DNA of 64,000 nt from Channallabes apus. Its lineage: Eukaryota; Chordata; Actinopteri; Siluriformes; Clariidae. The stretch is taken from positions 27,230,892 through 27,294,891 of the forward strand of contig CM060109.1 in NCBI GenBank assembly GCA_030522415.1, given 5' to 3'. The translations under genes and the position numbers were made by a program. Shown piece by piece: positions 1-13,027 of this stretch (positions within the stretch are counted from its first letter, which is position 1; each line of letters opens with the position of its first letter). A model generated the notes under the pieces. That model was not told the DNA's origin. It did not search any database and saw nothing but the letters and a program-made list of their open reading frames with translations.

Positions 1-614
1 TTATAAGGTAACTAGTAACCCAAAATCAATAAATTACTGAATGGAGTTTAGTAAACTGGAGTTTAGTTATTTATCTTGTACATTGCAAGCAATCACAATA
101 AATGTAATAATCATTTAATCATTTTAATTGCTTCATGCTAAACAGTGATATTTTTTTAAATCAATTTGTATTACATGACGGTTTCTCCAAAGTAAATGCA
201 ATAAATAAAAGTTGGATGTGCAAAATTTTCACATGTTTCTAAAAGGCATATTTGGTCACATGATTAGGGAGCGTTATAATATTTGAAGAAGAAACTTGAA
301 GACAGAGTTGAAAACGGATGCAAAATACAAAAGTTAACAGATTCTGACAAGAAGAAATGTAAAGTTGCACTAAACATTTTTGTCATGGTGTATAAATAAA
401 TAATAAAAAAATTATATATAAAAATTTGTTCACACCAAGCAGCCTGATTTAACTTACAGTAATGCATCAGCCTGTGTCGAAGATGTTATAACAATCATTA
501 GTTTAACTGTTATTTGGCAGCATGAGTGAAAGTTGGTCGGTTCACCCCGCAGTACTGGAAGAAGCGAGAGAAGCTGCCTGCCAAAACCAGTCCTTTTTTA
601 TTTTTTATTGCCAG

Positions 615-695
<81 letters not shown>

Positions 696-1168
696 GATAC
701 AGACACTGAACAAACTGCTTGACCTGTGTAAAATCTATTTTTATGACCCTTATTTAACCTTCACCACCACATTTTATTTAATTTATTAATTTGACGATCA
801 CTGGGCAAATAACACAGGGCTTTGATTAGGCAACTTTGTTGTACATCAACATATCTTGACTGTCGGTGAAGTTATAAAATACTTTAGAAGCTTGGCATAG
901 TTTGTCTGTCCATACAAGGTGTTTAAAAAGGCAGGAACCAGAAAGAATAAATGACTTTCATACTCGTGCATAGATTTTGCTTGACGTGTTTTTTTTTTTG
1001 TTTTTTTTTAACATATTTGCTAAAATTACTCCCGTCAATACTTGGCTTTCTTTATCACTTTTGTTTTTTGTACAAGTGCACGAGTGTGTTTTTAAAGGAG
1101 ATTTTAAAGATTTTTTAAATTTTATTAATATTATTGATATGTATTTATGGCTGTTTTTGTCTCTGAAG
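1..1168 (+). other. XPO4 intron sequence (upstream part)
   Basis: AT-rich intronic DNA before the first exon visible in the window. It holds a long GT microsatellite and otherwise no exon I can recognise. The N-terminal roughly 150 residues of XPO4 are not encoded here, so earlier exons must lie to the left of the window. Confidence 0.7.
619..692. repeat. (GT)n microsatellite
   Basis: About 37 uninterrupted GT dinucleotides. The long open frames over it are low-complexity Cys-Val or Thr-His strings, not genes. Confidence 0.97.
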
Positions 1169-4100
1169 CAAACACTGGCATGCTCCATCCTGACAGCTTT
1201 ATTAAATGAGTTCTCCAGCTCGAATAAAACTAGTAACATTGGCCTCAGTATGGAGTTCCATGGAAGCTGCAAGCGGGTTTTTCAGGTCAGCTCTCTTTAC
1301 TTCATTTGTTTCCTTTTTTTCCTGTTGATGGTTCAGTTTTTTATATTTGTGAGTGCATTTTTATCTTTTAGGAGGATGACCTTAAGCAGATCTTCGTTCT
1401 CACCATGGAGGTGTTGCAGGAGTTTAGTCGTAGGGAGAACCTCAGTGCCCAGATGTCGTCTGTGTTCCAGCGTTACCTAGCTCTGGCCAATCAAGTGTTC
1501 AGCTGGAACTTTCTCCCACCCAATCATATCCTTTTTAGAAAGATAGATCTTTCCAGTGTATTGTTTGGAACTGAAGTAACTACTGGGCAAGAAAAAAAAA
1601 GTCTGCCTCAACATTTATTATTATTTTTATTTAGCATCTCAGCGAGAAGAAAAATGGATTAAGTTAATGTTTGTCTTACCACAGGCTGAAGTGGACTTAT
1701 TAGCTGAACGTTCTCTCTGAGCAGCCACTCAACTGTTACAGGTAGAATTTGGTTATCATGTGGGTACACTGTTCTTATTAAACTGAGCTCAGCTTTATTG
1801 CTGTGATTAATTTATATTTACAATTTGTATGTGTGTGTGCCCTGCGATGGATTGGCACCCTGTCCAAGGGTGTACCCCGCCTAGTGCCCGAAGTCTCCTG
1901 GGATAGGTTCCAGGTCCCCCGCGACCCTGAACACAGGATTAAGCGGTATAGAAAATGAATGAATGAATGAATTTACATCATGAGCTCAGATGTGATGGAA
2001 ATTACATGATGAGTCAGGTGAGCCATATATTAGATATATTTTAGTAGTGAGCTCTGCATCATCAGTCAGTCGCATCTTTTCTAGTAGATGCGACTTTCTG
2101 AATTACCCTGTCGTCTTTTTCTGCTTCCAGCAAATGAATACTGCTAAATGCTGATGCTTTGAAGCAAACTCTAAGTAAGATAAGAGATACCATTATTCGA
2201 CCCACACTCAGCAAATTTCATTGTTAAAGAAATAGAAAATAGGGACGGTACCGTGTGTAAATATAAAAGAAATACAATATAATAATATAAAAACAATTTG
2301 CAGTAGGTCCAACAAATGCAAAAAAGTATTTTTAAATGTTGCTCCCATTCATAAACATAATTGAATGCCTCAATTTCCTGAAGTGTAATAGTTTGGCACT
2401 TAAGCCCAAAGTTTTGAGAAACTGGCACTGATCCTCCTTCTTAATAATTTATTAGAAACCTGATTTAGTTATCTCTGATAATTTCAGTATTAACTTGAAA
2501 CAGGTAGACATAGTAAGACTAAAAGCTGTGGTCAGTGCTTTGTTAGACGTTAGAGAGTTGAAGGTTACAGTCTCCATGCCCGGTGGTGTACAAGTGTTAC
2601 ACTTAAATCCCCATCCCAAATTATAAGACTCGTACACCTCCGGTAATAACGTCTAATAAAGCAACAAACACTTAAACGTCTAATAAAGCAACAAACACTT
2701 AAACGTCTAATAAAGCAACAAACACTTAAATCCCCATCCCGAATTATATGTTTTTTGGGGGGGAGGGGGGCTTATCGGACGGCTAGACACTGGATCTCTC
2801 CTGACGGACAGTGTAAGACTTGAGATTGAGCTACTGACCACACTATCGATGATGCATCTTTTTCCCCCCCAAAGAGCCGACAATAAAACAGCCCAGTTGT
2901 GAGTGATTTGTGCAGGTGCTCCAAGTTCTCTGACATTAACAGACACTTTTTGAAGCCCCGCCCCCACCCAAACATCACACGTTCTTGGCGCACAAATTTC
3001 TGCCACAGTGCAATTGAGATGGTTTTCAATTTGTTAGGGTGAGATATAAAATCTGAAAATCTAGCTTCTACTTGGCTAATATTAGACAGTTATTATACAC
3101 CATTTAACATCCATTCATTACACTGTGTGATAATGAAATGTTATTTTTTTTTAACTGATTATCAAAACTGTTAATTGAGGTTTCAGATAAAAGATAAAAT
3201 TGATAAAATAGGCCTACAACAAAATGTCAGATTTTAAAATGGTTTAAATCTACTTTATTTTTTTTTATTTATTTTTTTACCACACCTATTCTGTGCTCCT
3301 CAGTTGGGTAAAATCTGTATTAAATGTATTTTAACAAATGTACTTTTAATTTCCTTTTTCTCAATAGTAGAACAAAGCTACAATTAAAAGGTGCTTATTT
3401 TTACCTAAAATCACAAAAAGTTGCAGTAAAGAATAAAAAAATAAAAAAAACACCTTGTTTTTGAGGTTATTAAAATTTTTCATTTGATTAGGATTTCCTT
3501 TGTTTATTATTATGATTATTATAGGTTTTAGCTATTTCATGATAAATTATTTATCCACCTACAGTCTGATCACGATATGATCACGATAGAAAAAAACAAT
3601 TCTGTTGTAGGGTTCCCCCCCCCATTTGTTGTAGGGTTTTTTTTTTTCCCCTCCCCTCCACTGCTGTTGCTAGTTATATGATGTGTCTTCATGTTGCTGT
3701 CTGTGGTCCTTCATGGGCAGCACGTGCTAGAGATCATATATGGTTGTATGAAGCTCTTTTGGGTGCTAATCCCACTCAGGCAGGCCGTGTGCCGCTCTGT
3801 CTGTTTACAGGGATCTGGGCTGGCGGCAGCACCAACTAGAATCACATATCACTTTCAAAGAGTGCCTGGGCCTTTATCACTACCGATAAGTGTGCCTTTT
3901 AAACACACGAGTCACAGAGGATCTGCCAGGAATGTTGAGCAGGCACATATGTCTGTGTGTTTGTATAGACAGACTGAGATCACAGTAATTGCTGACTGGG
4001 TGGTAGGTGGAGGAGATCCTCCTCTGGGACGAAGAGCATTTATTAAGAGCCCTCATGGGGACTGTGTGTGTTGCTTGGATGTGCATGCACACATGTTAAC

Positions 4101-7100
4101 TTGAGGCCTGTGCTTAAAAAATGTGTTCCTGACAGCCGTGTCTGCTTTATTCCCCTCAAAGTGCCGCAATGTGTGTGTAGTCTCCGCTCTGGCATGTGTG
4201 GCATCTGTCCACCCAACCCCCCCCCCCCGCCCCCCGACTCCTGGAGCGTGTGGAGGTGTCATATGTGAGACCAGACACGGCTCCCGCTGCTCCTCTACCA
4301 CTTCATATCTCTCCTCGGCTTTAGCTGCTATGGGCCAGGTCAAGCCTGGGCCTTGTGTCAGTCAGGTGCTCTGAATGGGTGAGGGGGATAACAGATGACA
4401 CACACGCACACAAAGGAGGAGTGGTTTTCCAGGACGTGTTATTGGATAGCAGGGGAGAGTGTGTAGAGAGGGCATTCCTGAAGTGTTGAACACACTGAGG
4501 TAGTGATGGAGTCTTAAAGCGGAGGATGTGACACTTAAAGACTGTAATATCCCTCGAAGATCTTGGCTGGCTGTCACTGAGTGCCACTCAGCACTCTTAT
4601 AATTATTATGTTAACAAAATGTGTCTGTCTAAAGACCGTATTCAGCATGTACTTGGGTATCCTGCAGCTACTCTATTCCTCTTATGGATAGTGCAAGAAC
4701 AGTCTTACTGCTAGATTGGATTTAATAATGGTGAACTTATTTCAGATCTATTTTATACCTGCCTATTATATATGACATGCAAGAAAACTAAGTATTTTGT
4801 TTCAAATATGTTGTCTTTTCCAAATGTAATAACATTTATAAGTCTACCATGTATGCCAAATCCAGTAATGGTGTTTATATATTTAATTATACATGGATAT
4901 TTTTTTTCTTCCCTCAACCATGGGTGCATAGACCAGGAGTTATTTAAGCAATATCACATTAGTGAGAGTGCTGTTGTGCTGGTTATCAGTGCATCTGTGA
5001 GGTGGTCATAGGCACGAGAGAGGAGCCCGAGTGCCAAAGGCATCACAGCCGTACCGATACCAGCAAAACAGCTTGACCTTGAGTGTGATACTGCTTTTAT
5101 ACAACAGTTCCACAAATAATTTATTATGTTAGTTCTTAGTATGATTAGTATCCTTTTGTAACTGCTGGTTTAACTGACTGGTGGAGCTGGCGATCGACAG
5201 TGTAATTATCGTGGTGAAAGTAGTTTTAAATTCTCACTAGTACTACTTAGCCAAAGGATGAGAAGAAGAAACCATGGAGGTGATGGACAGTCCTGTAAAT
5301 GTCTTTGTTTCCACTTTAAAATATCATCTTTGTAAACTTCCATGTTCCATCCCAAATGGTGTTAAATAGAAAGCTAGGGTGTAGGTAGGGCTGAGCCGAT
5401 AAACAATATCAGATCGAATCGCGATTTATTTGATTTTAAAAACGATGGAAAGCTGTAGACATTTTTTTGCTCTGGATATGGATTAATCTAAGAGCCAATC
5501 ACACAGCAGAACAATACAACAACAACCAATCAGCGTGCAGGTCAAAGTTAATTTCCTACCGCACTTTGCGAATCAAACTTGACACCAGGAAGCGAGTTAT
5601 TATCGAGTTATGTTGAAATTGTCGACAAAAAAGGTAGCACGAACTCCGTTATTTGAACGCATCACCCAAACGACCACACTGAGAGCATGAAAATGCGGGC
5701 CGATGCTACTCCGTCAACTAGCAGGGCTAGCAGTGGGGCTGTACCAAAGCAGATATCGATCGTGTCGTCTTTCGTGGCCATTATAACCAGGGCCGTTTCT
5801 AACTTTCTAGCGAAAGATATGATGCCTTTAAGCACACGAGGCTGAAGTTAGCTCCTTATTCGCAGCTTCCGATTCGTTTGGTTCCTTATTCGCCTCGTTA
5901 CTAACGGGACTGTTCACGTTGGCGAAAGCTGCGCAGTTTATCAATAAAACGTTATTTTGGTGGCTTAAACCATTCTGGCCAAGCAAATATGAACTATACA
6001 ACACCTAGCAGGTACACAACTATATAGTAAAAGTGAAATTGTCCTGACCCAGATTAATAGCTGCATAATTCATTCCATTTTTGTTGTCATTGCATGCTTA
6101 AGCCATTATGTCAGTTTATTGGGGCCGTGTGAAATAGCCTTCATTTAACTCTGAATTGTTTGATAAAAACAGCCCTAGTGTGTGTGGTCTAAATGTTGTT
6201 TCTCATTATTGTTAAAAAATCTCAGAACATTGTAATATATCAAACAAGATACTTTTTATCATCACAAGTTTTTTTTTTTTTTTTTTAATAAAACTCTTTG
6301 CCTTGTAAAGATTCTGAGCATGTGCCTATAGTATCTTAATTTTTAAGGCCAAATCTGTCATCTGTTTTTGTTAATAAACTATACTTTAAAATTTAATTTA
6401 ATGAACCCTTTAATTTTTGTGGCTTCAGTCATTGTTGGGATACTCTTTTAAAGCTGGCAGCATTAACAGCTTATATCGAAATGTATATCGTTATCGTTCA
6501 ATATGGGCCAAAAATGATCGAGATTACTTTTTTGCCATATCGCCCAGCCCTAGATGTAGGGCTTATCTTGTAAACAAAGGTAGTGTCTTTGATTAGGGAT
6601 TTAGACTTGTGTTAGAAGCCAGTTGCTTAGGCGTAAAAAAAAACAGCCGCAAATTGGAACGATATGGACGTAGGAAAGAGTTTCAGATTGTACAGTACAG
6701 CGTTATCAGATGTGTTTTCTTGCTAAAAGTCCTTCAGTAGCTTGTTTTGAACGTGGGATTTAACAGGCATTTTTTTGATTATGCCTACTTTTCCTTAAAC
6801 TGCAACCGACAGTTAGTGTAATTAACAGTTATTAAAACACTAGAGACGGGGAGTGATACAGTATGTATAGTTAAACAGCCCAGTGTTGTCACCGTCCAGT
6901 GTCGCCTCTCATCCCATCAGATTACGCTGTTATAATGTTCCATATACACTTGTAACATTGAGAATAGTGAGGAATTGTTTTCCATCTTAGAAAATGAATA
7001 AAGTACATGATGCATCACTCAAAGTGTGCTGAGTAACCTGAGCAGTTTCTTGACCCTGTTAAGTGCAACATCTGCAAATATCCGCATATTGGATTCCCAC

Positions 7101-9682
7101 TTTTTGTTCATATAGCAGGCTGGTGTTGACGCTTTGGCTCCGGCTCTGCTCTCCTCTCCCCCTTCTTGACGTGGGTCAAACAGAGTTCTACTGCCCCAGT
7201 GCTATATTTAAAAAGCCATAAGGACAGGCCTGGTTTGGGGGAGACAACGACAACACGCTCACCACTTGCTCAAGCTTTCCCACACGCAGTGCTTTAAACT
7301 TTGAGTTTTCAGTGTGTTTATGTGTATTTGTTTGTATATGTTATTGTACTGTACATTTATGTAGTTATTGTAGTGTGTATGTATGTGTGTGGGTGTGTGT
7401 ATGGGGAGTGACTGCAGATCCAGCCCCAAGGAATGCTTGGCCTTTGCCGGTAACTGGCCTTGATCATACATTCCTGTGGGAGTCTCTCTCTCTCTCTCTC
7501 TCACTCACACACATTATTTTGCTTGCTCGCTCTCTCTCCATCCCTCCCCGTCTCCCACTTTTTCCGATGGGTTATTAAGGGGGTGACCTTGAGGTACAGA
7601 TTACGTGGGAGGGGACATTTGGGTTTAACTGTAGTAACACTCTACGAAAGAGGCAGAAAGAGGGGTAGCTTTTAGAAAGTGGGAGTAAAGAGCAGCTTTT
7701 CACTGCAGAGGTTTTAACTGAAACAAAACATTTAGGTTGAACAGAGAAGGTGAAGCTATTGAGGTCTTTGTGATGCTGCTGACCTTAACCGAGACATCAC
7801 TGGGCAGACACTACATTGCCATGTTTGAAGCCACCCAGAATGTCATGCTGAAGCCCACTGAGTCATGGAGGGAAGCCCTGTTGGACCACAGAGTTATGGA
7901 CCTCTTCTTTACTGTGAGTAATCTCCTGCTTTATCTTTGTGCAGATGTGTGATCCACTGGTAACCAAATCCTTAAGCAGTTGTTGCTGCATGATGTTCTC
8001 TTCACCCATTCATTTCCTGTAGCTCCTATTTTAAAGGGTGTTTGTAGTGTTGTGGTTAATGTGTTCACCTCCCAAGTGCTCTCAATTTATCCACATATCC
8101 ATCTTTTTCATCCATCCATCATTATTTACCGTTATACTTGCTTTATTAACATGACTCCAAACAAGAAAGAAAGGTGTCAATCGTGTTAGTATTTCACTTT
8201 GAATTTGATGGGAATTCCAGTGTGTCATTATTCAGATGCAGCATGAAAACACAGCATTTATTAGAGAAAGAGAGAGATTTATTAGACACTATAAGATGAG
8301 CTAGTATTACTACCTGCTGTGAGGTAAACTTCAGTACTTAGCAGTTCTAGTGACGTCTTGATGTAGTGTCTAACTTTTTCTACTAGTTTTTTGATGCTTG
8401 CAATTCAGAACATACTTTTTTTATTTGTTGATTTTAATAATAAGATGGCAAGCCTATTTTTAGGAAACTGTATGTCTCCTGCATCTTACACTGGGACCCT
8501 AAGATATGGGTCTTGGTTATGGTCGGTGTGAATGCAATCCATTTATGTGCAGAAATCGATTCATCACCAGTCTGGAGTCATGAAGAATTATCAATACTGT
8601 ATATGAGAACTCGACTGGCTCTGAATTTAAAAATTAAAAAAAGTGTAATGAGAAAACCACTCACTGTGAGAGAGATGCCAGAGCAGCCATGCTGGATCAA
8701 AGTGACAGCTTTGTGAGTGAGTTTCATTCATGGTTTATGGGGAAGAAATCGTAGGCAGGGCTAGCTGATCGAAAAACATCCCGATGTGTGGAACAAACCC
8801 AGTCATGGTTCCATCGCTATCCAGAGCATCATGTCCAAATACTTCTCCACTTTATTCCATTACATATGCATAGACTCCCTGATCGATTAACTGTCAAATA
8901 GTGCTCTAATTTCTTCATCAGTGCCAGCAGGTTATGCTGCCAGATTAATTAAGATGAATCAAGGGAAATCCCAAAGTGTTCAACCCGGCTTCTGTAGTGA
9001 AGAGTTTCTCCCTTCCTATTGAAAAAAATGATAATTTGCTGAATCTTAACTGTGCTTCATGTCATCTGTAATAAAGGACTGAGACTCCAACTAGCTATAA
9101 AATCTCACTGAGAGAACAGAAATCGAGTTGTACAGCTGGATGGATATAAAAGCAGACAGAGGCTTCTGTTTGGAGCGTCTTTTGGGTGTTTTGCTTTGTC
9201 TGAGTGACATTTGGATTTATTTGCAAATAGTTGAGGGATTGTTTTTGTTGCCGTGAAATATATTCAGCTGTCCCTCTTCATGTCTTGGCGTGTCCTGTGT
9301 TTTTCTTTGCTCAAACCTGACATTGTGTGTTATAGTCTCAGCTGTGACAGGGGCAGGTGGGACATGAGGCCATGCGCCGCAGGGGTCAGAGGTGAGCGTA
9401 GACGGCCGGTTGGATTACATTCTGACCCCTGAACGGAGAGCTGCTGTTAGTGTTGTAGCCCCTTGACCTGTCACTTGGACAGACATCTACCATATGAGGG
9501 GACAGACTTTCTGATGTAGCTCCGAGTGCCATGGAAAAAGACAACAGGATGAAAGAATGAAGCGCAGCCTAAAATAAACTCACTTGCTTTGCTTCACACC
9601 TAATAAAGCTATTGCTACGCTAACATTTTCCTACTCAAACCCAAGACTAGGAAGGAGTGTTGTTGTTTGTGGTTTAGGTTTA

Positions 9683-9722
<40 letters not shown>

Positions 9723-12700
9723 CTGTCCCTCATACACATGGACACATACTTGTGATTAGCAAATGGCAGTTATAATTTGGTTGGAATTGTTTTAAATGCA
9801 GCCAGGGAATGTTGGAATCAGATCAGTCCATGTCCTCTTTCAGAACACATGTGTGGTTCGTTTATGGGCTAAGCAGTTTCATGTTTTGTTGTAGCCGATT
9901 GAGATGGATTTTATAATGATGATGATGATGATGATTATTTGTTGAGCTTTGCTTTAGTAACTGGATCTGGGTAGACACTGATGCTGTGATGATCTAATCA
10001 AGAACAAAAGGTCTGTTTAGGAGATGGACTGGAGTTATCTCCTGCTTTGTCTTCCTAAAAATGGTTGTCTCTGCCTGACAGGAGGCATCTAAATGAATAT
10101 TTGTCAGTCTAACTATAGTTGGATTCAAGGCAGTTGGAATAGTTTGCATGGTGTGGATGTTCGTAAGAGCAGCTGTTTTTACTGCCCACGTAACTTTGGC
10201 CTTGTGCTCTGTCTCTCTATTTAGCTCTATCTTTCTCTCTGGCTTTGTCTCTCATCTACCTCTCATTCACCTCCTCCCCTTCTTTCCCTCCCTCTCTTCT
10301 GTATCGGCTTAACAAGTGATTTCACACTGTGGAAAAAGAGGACAGTCCTGCACAAGATAGACCAGTGCCACTCCATGTTAACAGTATCGGGTCTCCTAGC
10401 AGCTCTTTTGTCCAGCTGGTGAAGCTAGGCAGTAGTGTGTACAGTAGTGTGTATAACGGGACTTCAAAATGAATCGTAGTTTCATAGAGATACGTATTCA
10501 TGGAAACTTTTGAATTTGTTGCTTTTTGACTTGAAGCATCCTTGCCAAAATGTTTGGTGGACAGACAGCGTAAGGCTTTGAGGGGGGAACAAAAAAAAAA
10601 AACTAAGCCGAGAAAAAGGAGACCCAATAAGAAGTGAAGAGGATTTTGTGCCAAACATCCGCTCTGCAGTGGAACCACATGTGCTTCTGGTATGGGAGAG
10701 CAGGGCACTGAACTAAACACACACTCCTAGCCATGGTGCTGCTACGGCCGGGGATCTCTCGATCTTTGCAAAGCGTCAAGATACAGCTTAGTTTAATTTG
10801 TCTCCAAGCCGTGATTTGAATCTGACAAATCCGTATATCGAGCATTGCGTATTTGGAGAGTGACAACAAGGGAGAGTTTTGCTTTCCTAGGTGAGCGCTC
10901 TTTTCCGATTCTTCATGCATTCAACCTTTCACATTCGGGGCGGCTTTCCGTACTTTGCATGACTACAAAATTAAAGACAGATTTGTCTTTGCAAGGAAGG
11001 CAGAGGAAAAAGTCAGGGAGAGTGGCTGTTTATGCGAGAGAGATGCTTTTTTGTTTAGTTCAGAAGGACTGTGTGTGAGCTCCCCAGCTGTGTGTTTGAT
11101 CAGCTGCCAGTGAGCCAGTCTGCAGTTCCTCCTGCTTTAGAATGCCTACAGGGTTTATATTCCTTCATTGTTTTTGCATTTCTCTCTCACTCTCTGTTGC
11201 TCTCATGATTTTCCTAATCTGAGAGGACTGTGCTGCTTTCAGGATGTTTCTCTTTTTCAGGTGTCTCGTGTGATTGCTTTTATATAGACCTGTGTACTGT
11301 ATAACGTAAAAATACTAAGCCGCATTGACTTTCCTTGCTTGGTTTTTTTTTGTTTTTTTGTTTCTTAGGAATTTGCTTATATATAATACAAAACTTGGCT
11401 AATCCTGTACTGGCTTTCTCAGGTGCACAGGAAGATTCGTGAGGACTCCGACATGGCTCAGGATTCCCTGCAGTGTCTGGCCCAGCTGGCGTCTATGCAC
11501 GGGCCCATCTTCCCTGATGAGACTGCTCAGGTCACCTACTTGGCCCATCTTGTGGAGGGGCTACTTAACATGATCAACGGGTGAGTGAGAATTAAATGAT
11601 TACAGCATACAGAGTCTTTTAAATGAATCAACTATAAGTCCATTAATGTTCAATAATTTGTGTTTTGTTTGCAGTTGTGATGGTTATGCTTGGTACCCAC
11701 TTTTACGTTTTTATAGGTTTACATTAAATATTAAAGGATATTACACCTAGCACTTGCACACACGCTCCTGAAATTTGATCTGTAGTTGCTGGAGTGAGTC
11801 AGGGTCTTTCTCCTTTTTTCTCCCTTCTACTTCTGTGCTTCACTAGCCACTCCATAATCACCTATTTTTGGAGCTTTTTTTCCAATTGCATCATCGGAAA
11901 ACCATGCAGCAGGTCCGTTGTGATTGAACTGTTCTGCTTGCAATTTAAATCCATCTGATATGGGTTAGAGCTGTAGTAGTGAGCATAAAGGAAGCAGGTC
12001 TCTTGTAGTGTTCTGGCAGTTTTGAGCGGAAGAATTCAGACAATCCAGGTAGTGTTCTCTGTGTGGATCTGAACGGAATCCATTTGCCCAAAAATTTAAA
12101 AGCACTAGAAATTAAATGAAAATGTGAATGAAGTTCTGGTGATTTGAAACTTTCCCACACTTTAGCTCTGGTAGTTTGTATTTGTTTGGCATATTAAAAG
12201 GTTCATTTAAGGTTTGACACTGACATGTTTGAGCAGGTTTTTTTTTTTTGTTTTTTTTTTTTTAAAGAACTTCATCATTCACTTTTGTTTAGTTGATTAG
12301 CAGTATTCTGCTTAATTAATTTAATTTAATTTAGTTTTGACTAATTAACTTTTAGTTTTGGCTTAACCTTAAAAAAAAAAATTTAATAAATTGACATAAA
12401 AAGTGGTTAATGTTTTTGCCTTACGCCTACAGTCTGTGTGCATGAATTTTGCATGTTGTCTTGTGGTTTTCGTTAGGATTCTCTGGTTTTCATCCCAAAG
12501 TCCAAAGACATGATAGGCTGATTGGTGTTTTCAGTCCATAGTGTATGACTGGGTGTGTGAGTTGGCTGTCTTCAGGGCTCTTACGGGTTAGGCTGCATGG
12601 AAAAAATGAATGTTTTTACATAAGGCTGTAATGTAATGTAATATAATTAAATATTAATATAATAGAAATTTAGCTAATGAGTCTTTTTTTTTTCTTTACT

Positions 12701-12992
12701 AATTTAAGTATCATTGTATTTATTTAATTTTTTTGGGCACAGAATTGAGATTGAAGACTCTGAGGCTGTGGGCATCTCAAACATTATCAATAATCTGATT
12801 GCCACGTTTCCCCGGAATGTTCTCACTGCTCTACCGAGTGAGCTTTTCTCCTCCTTCATCAACTGCCTGACATTGCTCACCTGTTCCTTTGGGCGTAGTG
12901 CTGCCCTTGAAGAGGTGGTAAGTACTAGAATGTCCAGATAGATTAAATTAGTTTAACCTTTATGCTCTTTAACTTCCTTTTACAGTAACAAA

Positions 12993-13027
<35 letters not shown>

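Larger units (their letters stand above)
1526..7800 (+). other. XPO4: U12-type AT-AC intron of XPO4
   Basis: The intron starts ATATCCTTTT, the exact AT-AC form of the U12 5' splice site, and ends AC at 7799-7800. CCTTAAC at 7783-7789 fits the U12 branch motif, with the branch A 12 nt from the 3' end. Splicing here joins PPN to LGRHYIAMF through a split Leu codon (C|TG), which is the known XPO4 order. No GT-AG alternative gives this join. Confidence 0.93.
7914..11422 (+). other. XPO4: XPO4 intron, 3.5 kb
   Basis: Intron between exons 7801-7913 and 11423-11580 with ordinary GT-AG ends. It holds a CA microsatellite, a possible SINE-head scrap near 8040-8075, a TGA run near 9917-9933 and some GC-richer, non-repetitive stretches. 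No exon is recognisable. Confidence 0.8.

Noticed and set aside
510..789. Open frames on both strands over the GT repeat near 522-789
   Set aside because: Mostly Cys-Val or Thr-His repeats from a microsatellite. The unique part (TPQYWKKREKLPAK) has no recognised family and lies inside the XPO4 intron.
3691..4587. Several overlapping open frames on both strands
   Set aside because: No family similarity, no splice sites in register, and frames compete on both strands, as expected by chance in GC-richer DNA.
10322..10920. Minus-strand open frames of 132 and 105 codons
   Set aside because: Intronic, low similarity to anything known, and without splice or promoter signals.
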